Shown in pieces: positions 1 to 8,653 of a stretch of 64,000 bases of DNA. The stretch is from JBNNGK01 sp050268245 (GTDB lineage Bacteria; Pseudomonadota; Gammaproteobacteria; Enterobacterales; Enterobacteriaceae): contig NZ_JBNNGK010000004.1 in the NCBI RefSeq assembly GCF_050268245.1, positions 186,001 through 250,000 on the forward strand, in the 5' to 3' direction. Made by a program: the position numbers and the translations under genes. The notes under the pieces were generated by a model, which saw only the letters and a program-made list of their open reading frames with translations, was not told where the DNA came from and made no database searches. Each line of letters begins with the position of its first letter. Position 1 is the stretch's first letter.

Positions 1-1
1 C

Positions 2-982
2 ATCGGTGAAACCACCCGTTGGGATCACATGGGCATACTGGGCTATAGCCGCGATACTACGCCGAAGCTGTCGAAAGAGAAGAATCTGGTGGCGTTTCGG
101 GGGGAGTCCTGCGATACCTCGACCAAGCTGTCGCTACGCTGCATGTTCGTGCGTGAAGGCGGGACAGCCGATAACCCGCAGCGTACGCTGAAAGAGCAGA
201 ACATATTTGCGGTGCTGAAAGAGTTGGGCTTTACCTCTGAGCTGTTTGCCATGCAGAGTGAAGTGTGGTTCTACAACAATACCGAAGTGAATAATTACTC
301 TTTCCGCGAGATGATTGCCTCGGAAAAGCGCAATGACGGAAAATCGGTGGATGACATGCTATTAGTGAATGAGATGAAGGAGTCACTGAAGCGTTATCCG
401 CAAGGTAAGCATTTGGTCATTTTGCACACTAAAGGCTCGCATTATCTGTATTCGCAGCGCTATCCGCGCGAATATGCCCGCTATCAACCAGAGTGCATGG
501 GCGTGGATGATTCTTGTTCTAAAGAACACTTGATCAACGCGTTCGACAATACGGTGCTGTATACCGACACCTTTATCGATAAAGTGATCGATCAGGTGCG
601 TGATAAGAAAGCGATAGTGTTTTATGCCTCCGATCATGGTGAATCGATCGGTGAGAACTCGCATCTGCACGGTACACCGCGTGAAATGGCACCGCCGGAG
701 CAGTTCCGCGTGCCGATGATTGTGTGGGCTTCCGATAAGTATCTGGAAGAGGCCAACCACCGCAGTGCCTTTGAACAATTGCAGGCGCAACAGCGCATTG
801 GCAAAACCCACCGCCATGTGGAACTGTTTGACACCATTTTGGGCTGTTTGGGTTATACCTCCCCGGATGGTGGCATCGTTGCTAAGAATAACTGGTGTAA
901 CAACCCGCAGGTTGCGCCATTATCCGCCAAAGCTGCGCCTTTACCCTCCGCGCCGACCACATCGGCAGTGTCCAAGCCATAA
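2..982 (+). CDS. eptB: Lipid A Kdo phosphoethanolamine transferase EptB, 3' part (partial)
   Basis: The reading frame is open from the first bases of the window, so only the C-terminal catalytic domain is present and the start lies upstream. The family is an inner-membrane, zinc-dependent alkaline-phosphatase-fold enzyme that adds phosphoethanolamine to the outer Kdo of LPS in the periplasm. The window opens on the catalytic GETTR motif (acceptor Thr), followed by the DHGES and HGTPR metal-binding motifs near bases 640-685. The C-terminus ends in a low-complexity Ala/Pro/Ser tail. Its place upstream of a tRNA-Pro and the dpp operon matches E. coli eptB, although uhpABC lies in between here. 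Paralogous phosphoethanolamine transferases cannot be fully excluded without the N-terminus. Confidence 0.85.
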   Translation: MGETTRWDHMGILGYSRDTTPKLSKEKNLVAFRGESCDTSTKLSLRCMFVREGGTADNPQRTLKEQNIFAVLKELGFTSELFAMQSEVWFYNNTEVNNYSFREMIASEKRNDGKSVDDMLLVNEMKESLKRYPQGKHLVILHTKGSHYLYSQRYPREYARYQPECMGVDDSCSKEHLINAFDNTVLYTDTFIDKVIDQVRDKKAIVFYASDHGESIGENSHLHGTPREMAPPEQFRVPMIVWASDKYLEEANHRSAFEQLQAQQRIGKTHRHVELFDTILGCLGYTSPDGGIVAKNNWCNNPQVAPLSAKAAPLPSAPTTSAVSKP

Positions 983-1000
983 TGCGAGAAGGGTGTTGAT

Positions 1001-1032
1001 GGCGTAGATTTGCCATGTTGCGAATCTACGCC
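1001..1032. repeat. Perfect 10-bp inverted repeat downstream of eptB
   Basis: GGCGTAGATT and AATCTACGCC form perfect 10-bp arms around a 12-nt loop. No T-run follows, so this may be an mRNA 3' stabilising hairpin rather than an intrinsic terminator. Confidence 0.5.
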
Positions 1033-1064
1033 CGACGCGAACCACCACATTATCGGTAATCTGG

Positions 1065-1090
1065 CCGGGCGCATCGCGCCCGGTTTGGTT
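1065..1090 (+). terminator. Candidate terminator of eptB
   Basis: CCGGGCG and CGCCCGG form a 7-bp GC-rich stem with a short loop, followed by the T-rich stretch TTTGGTT. It lies between eptB and uhpA. The T-tract is interrupted, so termination strength is uncertain. Confidence 0.45.
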
Positions 1091-1169
1091 TAATACATTC
1101 CCCCTGTCAATTAATCTGGCTCACGCTTACGGTATACTTGCGTCTTTCCCCCTTAATGCGGAGCTTTCC

Positions 1170-1760
1170 ATGACCTTGCGCGTGGCGTTTATTGACGATC
1201 ATGACATTGTGCGATCGGGCTTTGTACAACTGCTGTCGTTAGAGGCCGATATTCAGGTGGTCGGTGAATTCAGTAGCGCAGCACAGGCGCGGGCATCGCT
1301 GCCGGGGCTAGAAGCGGAAATCTGTATCTGCGATATTTCCATGCCGGATGGCAGCGGGTTGGATTTACTGGCGGATATTCCGTCCGGAATTCGGGTCGTC
1401 ATGCTGTCGATGCATGATAATCCAGCGCTGGTGGAACTGGCGCTGTCGCGCGGTGCCAGCGGTTTTTTGTCCAAACGCTGCAAGCCGGAAGATTTGATCA
1501 CGGCGGTACGCACCGTGGCTGCTGGCGGGGTGTATTTGATGCCGGAAATTGCCCAGCAATTGGCACGGATTAATCAGGATCCATTGACTCGACGCGAGCG
1601 CGAAATCGCTTTATTGCTGGCGCAGGGTCTTGACGTGCGTAGCATTGCCGCAGAACTGGGTCTTTCACCGAAAACCGTTCATGTGCATCGCGCTAACCTG
1701 TTCGCTAAGTTGGGCATTAATAACAACGTCGAGCTGGCGAAACGGATGCTGAATCTGTGA
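1170..1760 (+). CDS. uhpA: Response regulator UhpA (LuxR/FixJ family)
   Basis: A 196-aa two-domain regulator. The N-terminal receiver domain has the acidic pair D9/D10, phospho-acceptor D55, S80 and K102. A LuxR-type helix-turn-helix covers roughly residues 135-196 (motif LTRREREIALLLAQG, then LSPKTVHVHRANLFAKL). In E. coli, phosphorylated UhpA activates the hexose-phosphate transporter gene uhpT in response to external glucose-6-phosphate. A GGAG ribosome site precedes the ATG. The stop overlaps the GTG start of uhpB, indicating translational coupling. Identification rests on domain content and on uhpB and uhpC directly downstream. Confidence 0.9.
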   Translation: MTLRVAFIDDHDIVRSGFVQLLSLEADIQVVGEFSSAAQARASLPGLEAEICICDISMPDGSGLDLLADIPSGIRVVMLSMHDNPALVELALSRGASGFLSKRCKPEDLITAVRTVAAGGVYLMPEIAQQLARINQDPLTRREREIALLLAQGLDVRSIAAELGLSPKTVHVHRANLFAKLGINNNVELAKRMLNL

Positions 1761-3286
1761 TTACTACCCTTGCGCTGTTTTTTATCTATGCGACCAGCGC
1801 TTTTTGTCTGTGGGGGATCGGCACTGCGTTGATCGACCCGCCGTGGCAGGCGATGCTGCTGTTTCCATTCGGATTACGGATGGGGATCTTGCTGCAAAGC
1901 CCGTATCGTTTTTGGCCGGGAATCGTACTGGGCGATGTTTTGCTGATGCTCTTACTGGCGGATCAGTTTGGTTACGGCCCGGCGCTGTGGGCGTCGTTGT
2001 TGGTGCTGGTGCTGACGTTGTTGCTTAGTTCTTGGGCCTCACCGTGGTTGTTGCGCCATCAGCAAAGCGACAGCGAATGGCGCTGGCCGTTGTTGCAAGG
2101 CGCAGTGGTGGCTGCCGCCGCGCTGGTGCAAGCGGCGGTGTGGCAAGTGATCAACGGTGATGGTGCGAGGGTGTTGTTGCTGGGATTAGCGGGCGGTTTC
2201 ACGATTGCGCCAACCTGTCTGTTGCTGTGGCACTATCTGGCGCGTCAGATCTGGGTGCCGCTTGAACCGGGACTGATTCATAAACCCATTAGGTTACGCC
2301 TGCGCCACCTGGCCAGTTATGTCCTGTTATTCGCGCTGAGTATCTGGTTGCAACAGCAAGTGAATGTCGGCGAGCTAAGGCGTTTTGCTCCCTTTTGTCT
2401 GGCGATCCCGATTGTGTTTATGGCTTATCGCTATGGCTGGCAGGGGGCGCTATTGGCAACCTTGCTCAATGGGGTGGTGCTGGTGGCCGGTGAGCCACCG
2501 ACGCCCGACGCTCATCGTGACCTGTTGCTGTCACTGTTGGCACAAAGCCTGACCGGTTTGTTGTTGGGGGCTGGCATACAGCGCCAGCGCGAACTGAATC
2601 AGCAATTGCGGCGGCGATTAAGCGAAAACCGGCAGTTGGCACGGGCACTGGTCACCACCGAAGAGCAAACCCGGCGTGCGGTGGCGCGTGAGTTGCATGA
2701 TGAAGTGGGGCAGACGATCACGGTGATCCGCACGCAGGCCAGCATCATCAAACGGTTGGCACCGCAGCCAGCGGTCTTGACCAGCGCTGATGCCATTGAT
2801 GCGCTGGCGTTGCGGGTGTATGACGGGGTGCATGACGTTTTGACGCAGTTGTGGCCGGCGGCTCTGAATAATCTACCGCTGTCGGCCGCGGTGGCGGCGC
2901 TGCTGCGTGAATTGTTGCCGCAAGACGACTCGATGATTGGCAGTATGCAGTGGCAGATCCCTGATACATTGCTGGACGAAACGTTGAAAATCACGCTGTA
3001 CCGCGTTTGCCAAGAGGGGGTGACCAATGCCTGTCGTCACGCGCAGGCCAGCCGGATTGATGTCGATGCACGCTTGCGTGATGCCAGCGGCTTGCCGCAG
3101 ATACACCTGACGCTGCGCGATAATGGTATTGGCATCGATATGGCGCAGCATGTGCCCGGTTATGGCCTGCGTGGCATGCGCGAGCGTATCAGCGCGTTGG
3201 GGGGGCAGTTGCATTTGACGGTGGATAACGGCACCTGTCTCACTGTGATCTTACCCACAGTTTCAGCACCAATCTGCCAAAACTAG
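1757..3286 (+). CDS. uhpB: Sensor histidine kinase UhpB
   Basis: A 509-aa membrane kinase, close to the usual ~500 aa. The N-terminal half (about residues 1-275) is a run of hydrophobic segments of MASE1 type. A HisKA_3 dimerisation domain follows with the phospho-acceptor H314 in the motif ELHDEVGQ. The C-terminal HATPase domain shows the N-box CQEGVTNACRHAQA, the DNGIGI motif and a G-rich GYGLRGMRERI segment. Translation starts at a GTG that overlaps the uhpA stop codon. UhpB phosphorylates UhpA and is controlled by the receptor UhpC encoded 94 bp downstream. Confidence 0.9.
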   Translation: MITTLALFFIYATSAFCLWGIGTALIDPPWQAMLLFPFGLRMGILLQSPYRFWPGIVLGDVLLMLLLADQFGYGPALWASLLVLVLTLLLSSWASPWLLRHQQSDSEWRWPLLQGAVVAAAALVQAAVWQVINGDGARVLLLGLAGGFTIAPTCLLLWHYLARQIWVPLEPGLIHKPIRLRLRHLASYVLLFALSIWLQQQVNVGELRRFAPFCLAIPIVFMAYRYGWQGALLATLLNGVVLVAGEPPTPDAHRDLLLSLLAQSLTGLLLGAGIQRQRELNQQLRRRLSENRQLARALVTTEEQTRRAVARELHDEVGQTITVIRTQASIIKRLAPQPAVLTSADAIDALALRVYDGVHDVLTQLWPAALNNLPLSAAVAALLRELLPQDDSMIGSMQWQIPDTLLDETLKITLYRVCQEGVTNACRHAQASRIDVDARLRDASGLPQIHLTLRDNGIGIDMAQHVPGYGLRGMRERISALGGQLHLTVDNGTCLTVILPTVSAPICQN

Positions 3287-3380
3287 GAAATTGTCTTAGG
3301 CCGGTAGGGAATCCGGCTTAGCGTAATTCTGAGTACGCGCAGCAATATAGCGGCACTTATCATAAAACGCTGAGGTTTCC

Positions 3381-4712
3381 ATGTGGTCTTTCCTTAAAAG
3401 CCGCTCAGACGCGCCGCAGGTGGCCGATCAACAACAGATCGATGCCAGCTATAAATATTGGCGTGTCCAACTGATGTGCACCATGTACATCGGTTACGCG
3501 GCATTTTACTTCACCCGTAAAAGTTTCAATTTCATCATGCCAGCGATGCTTAGCGATCTGGGTCTGACCATGTCTGACGTCGGTATCCTCGGCACGCTAT
3601 TTTACATCACTTACGGTTGTTCGAAGTTTATTTCCGGGATGATCAGCGATCGTTCTAATCCTCGCTATTTCATGGGGTTAGGATTAATCATGACCGGCGT
3701 GCTGAACATTTTCTTCGGTTTAAGTTCATCGTTGCTGATGTTGGGTACCTTGTGGATCCTCAATGCCTTCTTCCAGGGCTGGGGTTGGCCGCCGTGTTCT
3801 AAAATCCTGACCAGTTGGTATTCGCGTTCGGAGCGCGGCGGCTGGTGGGCAATTTGGAACACCTCGCACAACGTGGGCGGCGCGTTGATCCCGCTGCTGG
3901 TTGGTTTTATCTCGCTGCATTTCAGTTGGCGCTACGGCATGATTATTCCTGGCATTATCGGCGTCGTGTTGGGGGTGGTGATGTGCTGGCGTCTGCGTGA
4001 CAAGCCTTCGACCATGGGGTTACCAAGCGTGGGGAAATGGCGTAACGACGCGATGGAATTAGTGCAGGAATCCGAAGGCCAGGGTCTGACGAACCGCCAA
4101 ATCATCAAGCGTTACGTGTTAACCAACAAGTATATCTGGCTGTTGGCGGTATCTTACGTGCTGGTATACATCGTGCGTACCGCGATTAACGATTGGGGGA
4201 ACCTGTATTTGACGCAGGAAAAGGGCTATTCGTTGATGACCGCGAACTCAGCCATTTCGCTGTTTGAAGTGGGGGGCTTCATCGGTTCGCTCGTCGCCGG
4301 TTGGGGTTCCGATAAGCTGTTCCGTGGCAACCGGGGGCCGATGAATTTGATCTTCGCTATCGGGATATTCTTGTCGGTTGCTGCTTTGTGGATCATGCCG
4401 GGTATCACCTATCTGCTGCAGGCGGCCTGTTTCTTCGCGATTGGTTTCTTTATTTTTGGCCCTCAGATGTTGATTGGTATGGCCGCAGCGGAGTGCTCGC
4501 ATAAAGACGCGGCGGGCGCAGCCACCGGCTTTGTCGGCTTGTTCGCTTATCTGGGCGCAGCGCTATCTGGCTACCCAATTGCCCGAGTGATGGAAGTCTG
4601 GCATTGGAATGGTTTCTTCGTGGTGATCTCGATTGCGGCCTGCTTGTCTGCGCTGTTCCTGCTGCCGTTTTTGCGCGCTCAGTCACCGAAGCTAAAAACA
4701 GCCGAAGTATGA
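3381..4712 (+). CDS. uhpC: Hexose-phosphate receptor UhpC (MFS family)
   Basis: A 443-aa major facilitator of the organophosphate:phosphate antiporter family with 12 hydrophobic segments. Several stretches match what I recall of E. coli UhpC rather than UhpT: FYFTRKSFN near residue 45, VSDRSNPRYFMG-type loop, AFFQGWGWPPC, INDWGNLY, and FGPQMLIGMAAAECSHK near the C-terminus. UhpC works mainly as the glucose-6-phosphate sensor that signals to UhpB, with weak transport. A GAGG ribosome site precedes the ATG. The transporter gene uhpT that normally follows is absent; a tRNA-Pro gene comes next. Confidence 0.88.
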   Translation: MWSFLKSRSDAPQVADQQQIDASYKYWRVQLMCTMYIGYAAFYFTRKSFNFIMPAMLSDLGLTMSDVGILGTLFYITYGCSKFISGMISDRSNPRYFMGLGLIMTGVLNIFFGLSSSLLMLGTLWILNAFFQGWGWPPCSKILTSWYSRSERGGWWAIWNTSHNVGGALIPLLVGFISLHFSWRYGMIIPGIIGVVLGVVMCWRLRDKPSTMGLPSVGKWRNDAMELVQESEGQGLTNRQIIKRYVLTNKYIWLLAVSYVLVYIVRTAINDWGNLYLTQEKGYSLMTANSAISLFEVGGFIGSLVAGWGSDKLFRGNRGPMNLIFAIGIFLSVAALWIMPGITYLLQAACFFAIGFFIFGPQMLIGMAAAECSHKDAAGAATGFVGLFAYLGAALSGYPIARVMEVWHWNGFFVVISIAACLSALFLLPFLRAQSPKLKTAEV

Positions 4713-4792
4713 TGTTTAATGGCAAACGCTGCCTGTTTCTTAGCTAATCCGCCGTTTTTATCAGCACTTGGAGTAGGGATATGAAAAAGTGA

Positions 4793-4821
4793 TTGACGCT
4801 CTGGTTCGCCAGAAGTAAGAT
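4793..4821 (+). promoter_or_regulatory. Stable-RNA promoter of tRNA-Pro
   Basis: TTGACG, a 17-nt spacer and TAAGAT are followed by the GC-rich discriminator GCGCCCC. The expected start site falls a few bases before the tRNA 5' end. A GC-rich discriminator is typical of promoters under stringent (ppGpp/DksA) control. This stretch is not shared with the second tRNA-Pro copy. Confidence 0.6.
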
Positions 4822-4832
4822 GCGCCCCGCAT

Positions 4833-4909
4833 CGGCGAGTAGCGCAGCTTGGTAGCGCAACTGGTTTGGGACCAGTGGGTCGGAGGTTCGAATCCTCTCT
4901 CGCCGACCA
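4833..4909 (+). tRNA. tRNA-Pro (UGG anticodon), copy at the proK locus
   Basis: A 77-nt cloverleaf with acceptor stem CGGCGAG/CTCGCCG, anticodon stem ACTGG/CCAGT with loop TTTGGGA (anticodon TGG), T-arm GTTCGAATC and an encoded CCA end. It is identical over its length to the tRNA-Pro at 57755. In E. coli this position between eptB and dpp carries proK with a CGG anticodon, so the gene here looks like a second copy of proM. Confidence 0.97.
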
Positions 4910-4917
4910 CTTTCAAG

Positions 4918-4944
4918 AAAACCTGCTTTTTAGCAGGTTTTTTT
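4918..4944 (+). terminator. Terminator of tRNA-Pro
   Basis: AAACCTGC, loop TTTTTA and GCAGGTTT form an 8-bp stem followed by further T residues. The same terminator occurs after both copies of this tRNA-Pro 3' end near 57.8-58.0 kb. Confidence 0.85.
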
Positions 4945-4959
4945 ACGTCTGGAGTTTAC

Positions 4960-5882
4960 GTAGAGGCGTGGCATGCCGCGCCCGCAGCAGCCTCGGCGGT
5001 TAAATGCAGGCCGGGCATGCCCGGCCACTACGAACGTTGTGATTGCTGGCATCGTGCCCATATTGTCCCCGGCCTCCATCGCAGGGGCGTGGCACGCCGC
5101 GCCCGTCAGCAGCCTCGGCGGTTAAATACAGGCCGGGCATGCCCGGCCACTACGAACGTTGTGATTGCTGGCATCGTGCCCATATTGCCACCGAGCTCCA
5201 TCGTAGGGGCGTGGCACGCCGCGCCCGTCAGCAGCCTCGGCGGTTAAATATAGGCCGGGCGTGCCCGGCCACTACGATTGAGGTTATACCGTGCGGTATG
5301 TCGATGTCCGGCTATGACGAACGCAATGCCCATATTGTCCCCGGACTCCATCGTAGGGGCGTGGCACGCCGCGCCCGCAGCAGCATCGGCGGTTAAATGC
5401 AGGCCGGGCATGCCCGGCCACTACGCACAGTGCGGCCTCCGGTGTTAGCTGGCATCGTCTGTCAATGAACGTGAATTGCACCTGACCATAATGTCCCCGA
5501 TTCCATCGTAGGGGCGTGGCACGCCGCGCCCGTCAGCAGCCTCAGCGGTTAAATATAGGCCGGGCATGCCCGGCCACTACGCACAGTGCGGCCTCCGGTG
5601 TTAGCTGGCATCGTCTGTCACTGAACGTGAATTGCACCTGCCCATATTGTCCCCGGCCTCCATCGTAGGGGCGTGGCACGCCGCGCCCGCAGCAGCCTCG
5701 GCGGTTAAATGCAGGCCGGGCATGCCCGGCCACGACGAACGTTGTGATTGCTGGCATCGTCTGTCACTGAACGTGAATTGCACCTGCCCATATTGTCCCC
5801 GGACTCCATCGTAGGGGCGTGGCATGCCGCGCCCGCAGCAGCATCGGCGGTTAAATATAGGCCGGGCATGCCCGGCCACTAC
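4960..5882. repeat. REP/BIME-like palindromic repeat array 1 (7 units)
   Basis: Seven units begin at about 4960, 5081, 5203, 5353, 5508, 5665 and 5811 (spacing 121-157 bp). Each has a GTAG-headed near-palindrome GGGCGTGGCAYGCCGCGCCC, a linker of about 25 bp (CAGCAGCCTCGGCGGTTAAA and similar), then the perfect palindrome GGCCGGGCATGCCCGGCC ending in ACTAC, which is GTAGT on the other strand. Two inward-facing GTAG-headed palindromes per unit is the layout of BIMEs built from REPs. Unit spacers are of a few interchangeable types. Open frames across it are low-complexity artefacts. No REP-associated transposase gene is present in the window. Confidence 0.85.
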
Positions 5883-6219
5883 GGTTGATGTCATATCGTG
5901 TGACATGCCGGTATCTGGCCACGAAAATATTCATTACAGGGTTATAATATATTCACTTTATATATTTACTGTGGGATGGTGAAGGTGAATTAAATAAAAT
6001 TCATCCTATGTCGATAAAAGCCGATTGATAGCGCTATTGTATTAATTTTTCCTTTATCTATAGTCTGTGTATGCGCCGTTGAATTATTTATCTTCGGCGT
6101 GTATTAAGTCTATTTATTTTTGATAACTTTAATTATTTCATGATTATTGCGAGATCGTTCGCCAATAGACAATGGAATTAAAGTTTAATTTTATCCTCTC
6201 GGAATTAAAGGAATCAGTT
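5883..6219. other. AT-rich intergenic region upstream of chiA
   Basis: About 340 bp with no supported gene. It is markedly AT-rich compared with its neighbours and presumably holds the chiA promoter and 5' UTR. I could not single out a convincing promoter or operator. Confidence 0.5.
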
Positions 6220-7911
6220 ATGCGCAAATTCAATAAACCATTGTTAGCGTTGTTGATCGGCAGTACGTTGTGTTCTGCGGCGCAAGCCGCGCCACCGGGG
6301 AAACCTACCATCGCTTGGGGCGATACCAAGTTCGCCATTATTGAAGTCGATCAGGCTGCGACGGCTTATAATAATCTGGTGACCATTAAAGATGCGGCTG
6401 ACGTAGCCGTCTCTTGGAATTTATGGAATGGCGATACGGGAAGTACGGCAAAAGTATTATTAGATGGCAAAGAAGTGTGGACCGGACCATCAACCGGCGC
6501 GTCTGGCACGGCGAACTTTAAAGTTGATAAAGGCGGCCGTTATCAAATGCAGGTCGCATTATGTAATGCCGACGGTTGTACTCTCAGTGATGCCAAAGAA
6601 ATCGTGGTGGCGGATACCGATGGTAGCCACTTGGCGCCGCTAAAAGAACCCTTATTGGAAAAGAACAAACCGTTTAAACAAGATTCAGGCAAAGTCGTCG
6701 GCTCATATTTTGTTGAGTGGGGCGTTTACGGCCGTAATTTCACCGTGGATAAAATGCCAGCGCAAAACCTGACCCATGTGTTGTACGGATTTATTCCGAT
6801 CTGTGGCGGCGATGGTATCAATGACAGTCTGAAAGAAATTGAAGGCAGTTTCCAGGCGCTACAACGTTCTTGCCAAGGGCGGGAGGACTTCAAGGTGTCG
6901 ATTCACGATCCGTTCGCGGCACTGCAGAAATCGCAAAAGGGTGTCACGGCATGGGATGAACCGTACAAAGGCAACTTTGGTCAATTAATGGCGTTGAAGC
7001 AGGCACAGCCCGATCTGAAAATTCTGCCATCGATCGGCGGCTGGACGTTGTCCGACCCGTTCTTCTTCATGGGCGATAAAGTGAAGCGCGACCGTTTTGT
7101 GGCGTCGGTGAAAGAATTCCTGCAAACCTGGAAGTTCTTTGACGGTGTGGATATCGACTGGGAATTCCCCGGCGGGAAAGGCGCTAACCCGAACCTCGGT
7201 AGTGCTGAAGATGGCGAAACCTACGTCCAACTGATGAAAGAGCTGCGCATTATGTTGGATGAACTGTCGCAGGAAACCGGCAAGCAGTATGAGCTGACCT
7301 CTGCGATCAGTGCTGGTAAGGACAAAATCGACGCAGTCGATTACAACGTGGCACAAAACTACATGGATCACATTTTCCTGATGAGCTATGACTTCTATGG
7401 CGCATTTGATCTGAACAATCTGGGTCATCAGACCGCGTTGAAAGCCCCGGCGTGGAAACCCGACACGGCTTACACCACCGTGAATGGCGTCAATGCGTTA
7501 CTGAGCCAGGGCGTCAAGCCGGGTAAAATCGTGGTTGGCGCGGCCAAGTACGGCCGTGGTTGGACCGGTGTGAATGGCTATCAAGACAACAATCCGTTTA
7601 CCGGTACGGCGACAGGCCCGGTTAAAGGAACCTGGGAAAATGGCATTGTGGATTATCGTCAGATCGCTAATGAATATATGAGCGGTGAATGGCAATACCA
7701 CTATGACGCCACGGCTGAGGCTCCTTACGTCTTTAAACCGTCGACCGGCGATTTGATCACCTTTGATGATCCGCGTTCGGTGCAGGCTAAAGGTCAATAC
7801 GTATTGGATAATCAACTGGGTGGGCTGTTCTCTTGGGAAATTGATGCTGACAACGGCGACATTCTCAACAGCATGAACCGTAGTTTGGGTAACACCAGTT
7901 CGGCGCAGTAA
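6220..7911 (+). CDS. chiA: Secreted chitinase A (GH18)
   Basis: Taking the ATG at 6220, which follows an AAAGGAA ribosome site, gives 563 aa, the same length as S. marcescens ChiA; the frame is open 48 bp further upstream without a ribosome site. Residues 1-23 are a Sec signal peptide ending AQA-A. An N-terminal fibronectin-III-like chitin-binding domain (about 24-135) precedes the GH18 TIM barrel. The catalytic motif DGVDIDWEFP gives D311, D313 and the acid E315; LMSYDFYG and YGRGW further line the cleft. The enzyme processively releases chitobiose outside the cell. A terminator follows. It sits between a tRNA-Pro/REP array and dpp, where E. coli has no chitinase gene. Confidence 0.97.
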   Translation: MRKFNKPLLALLIGSTLCSAAQAAPPGKPTIAWGDTKFAIIEVDQAATAYNNLVTIKDAADVAVSWNLWNGDTGSTAKVLLDGKEVWTGPSTGASGTANFKVDKGGRYQMQVALCNADGCTLSDAKEIVVADTDGSHLAPLKEPLLEKNKPFKQDSGKVVGSYFVEWGVYGRNFTVDKMPAQNLTHVLYGFIPICGGDGINDSLKEIEGSFQALQRSCQGREDFKVSIHDPFAALQKSQKGVTAWDEPYKGNFGQLMALKQAQPDLKILPSIGGWTLSDPFFFMGDKVKRDRFVASVKEFLQTWKFFDGVDIDWEFPGGKGANPNLGSAEDGETYVQLMKELRIMLDELSQETGKQYELTSAISAGKDKIDAVDYNVAQNYMDHIFLMSYDFYGAFDLNNLGHQTALKAPAWKPDTAYTTVNGVNALLSQGVKPGKIVVGAAKYGRGWTGVNGYQDNNPFTGTATGPVKGTWENGIVDYRQIANEYMSGEWQYHYDATAEAPYVFKPSTGDLITFDDPRSVQAKGQYVLDNQLGGLFSWEIDADNGDILNSMNRSLGNTSSAQ

Positions 7912-7949
7912 TCACCTTCTCGCCACTTAAGAGGGTTAGCTGCTCACCA

Positions 7950-7982
7950 CGCCGGGAGATAACGTTGTCTCCCGGCGTTTAA
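7950..7982 (+). terminator. Terminator of chiA
   Basis: CGCCGGGAGA and TCTCCCGGCG form a perfect 10-bp stem with an 8-nt loop, followed by TTT. Confidence 0.75.
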
Positions 7983-8022
7983 CTGGGTGAAAGTTTTTTT
8001 ACGTCACATAGATTGTCATCGG

Positions 8023-8043
8023 TGTGCGATCAAACTGCGCACA
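8023..8043. promoter_or_regulatory. Inverted repeat, possible regulator site upstream of dppA
   Basis: TGTGCG and CGCACA are perfect 6-bp arms separated by 9 nt. The arms share TGTG/CACA with CRP sites but the spacing differs from the consensus. The regulator is unknown. Confidence 0.25.
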
Positions 8044-8619
8044 TTTGGCTCACTCTTTCGAGTAAGTACGCAGCATTTCATCCTGTCTTTAACGGCGATC
8101 ACAAAAATAACCGTTCAGATATTCATCATACAGCAACAAACTTTTTTAGTTTTTTATCGGAATTTAACGCCAGCTTGTCCGATTGACGAAGTGTATTGCG
8201 CTGACCTTTGGCCTATAGCATAAGTTTTCATGCTGCAAACGTTAAAAAAAGGTTTTTTTTATGTTTGTTTGCTGTTTCTCACAGACTGCGTAAAACCCCA
8301 TTGGTTATATTGACGCCACCCCAAACAGTTGGCAATTTGTTACCCTCAGGGGTTAGCGCGCAAGCTGTTTGAGTGAATTCCACGCGCTCAAACGCCTACC
8401 CAAGGATGCGTTCCATCCGGTTTTTCGCGCCTTAACCCTTTCTGCCTTCGGGCAACCGCCGTACAGACCGCGCAATAAAAAATATAGGGTCTGACGGAAA
8501 TACCCCCTGAGACTTCACGCTGCAGGAACGCGGCCACCTCACTTTCTCGTGCGCTTACATCAGTAAGTTGCTGGAGGAGCAAGGGCAGCCATGAAACGTA
8601 ACGTGAAGGATAACGGGGT

Positions 8620-8640
8620 GACACACACCACATCACACAA
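8620..8640 (+). promoter_or_regulatory. CA-rich GcvB target-like site in the dppA 5' UTR
   Basis: The stretch just before the ribosome site is almost pure C and A with repeated ACA motifs. In E. coli and Salmonella the sRNA GcvB represses dppA by pairing its GU-rich R1 region with such CA-rich leader sequence. Assignment is by composition and position; gcvB itself is not in this window. Confidence 0.6.
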
Positions 8641-8653
8641 TGGAGCACTCACG

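Larger units (their letters stand above)
7983..8653. other. Long leader/promoter region of dppA
   Basis: About 670 bp without a supported gene. It must hold the dppA promoter and a long 5' UTR. It includes a TGTGCG/CGCACA inverted repeat and, close to the start codon, a CA-rich stretch. A short in-frame upstream ATG at 8591 would add 21 residues, but the product would then lack a properly placed signal peptide. Confidence 0.5.

Noticed and set aside
4960..5882. CRISPR array
   Set aside because: Repeats are long palindromes with variable unit lengths (121-157 bp) and spacers are shared among units rather than unique; no cas genes.
4849..5906. Several overlapping open frames on both strands in REP array 1
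   Set aside because: They have Arg/Pro/Cys-rich repetitive products, no ribosome sites and arise from the repeated GC-rich palindromes; similar frames recur in arrays 2 and 3.
7987..8223. 78-codon frame upstream of dppA
   Set aside because: No ribosome site or recognisable features; lies in what is probably the dppA promoter and leader region.
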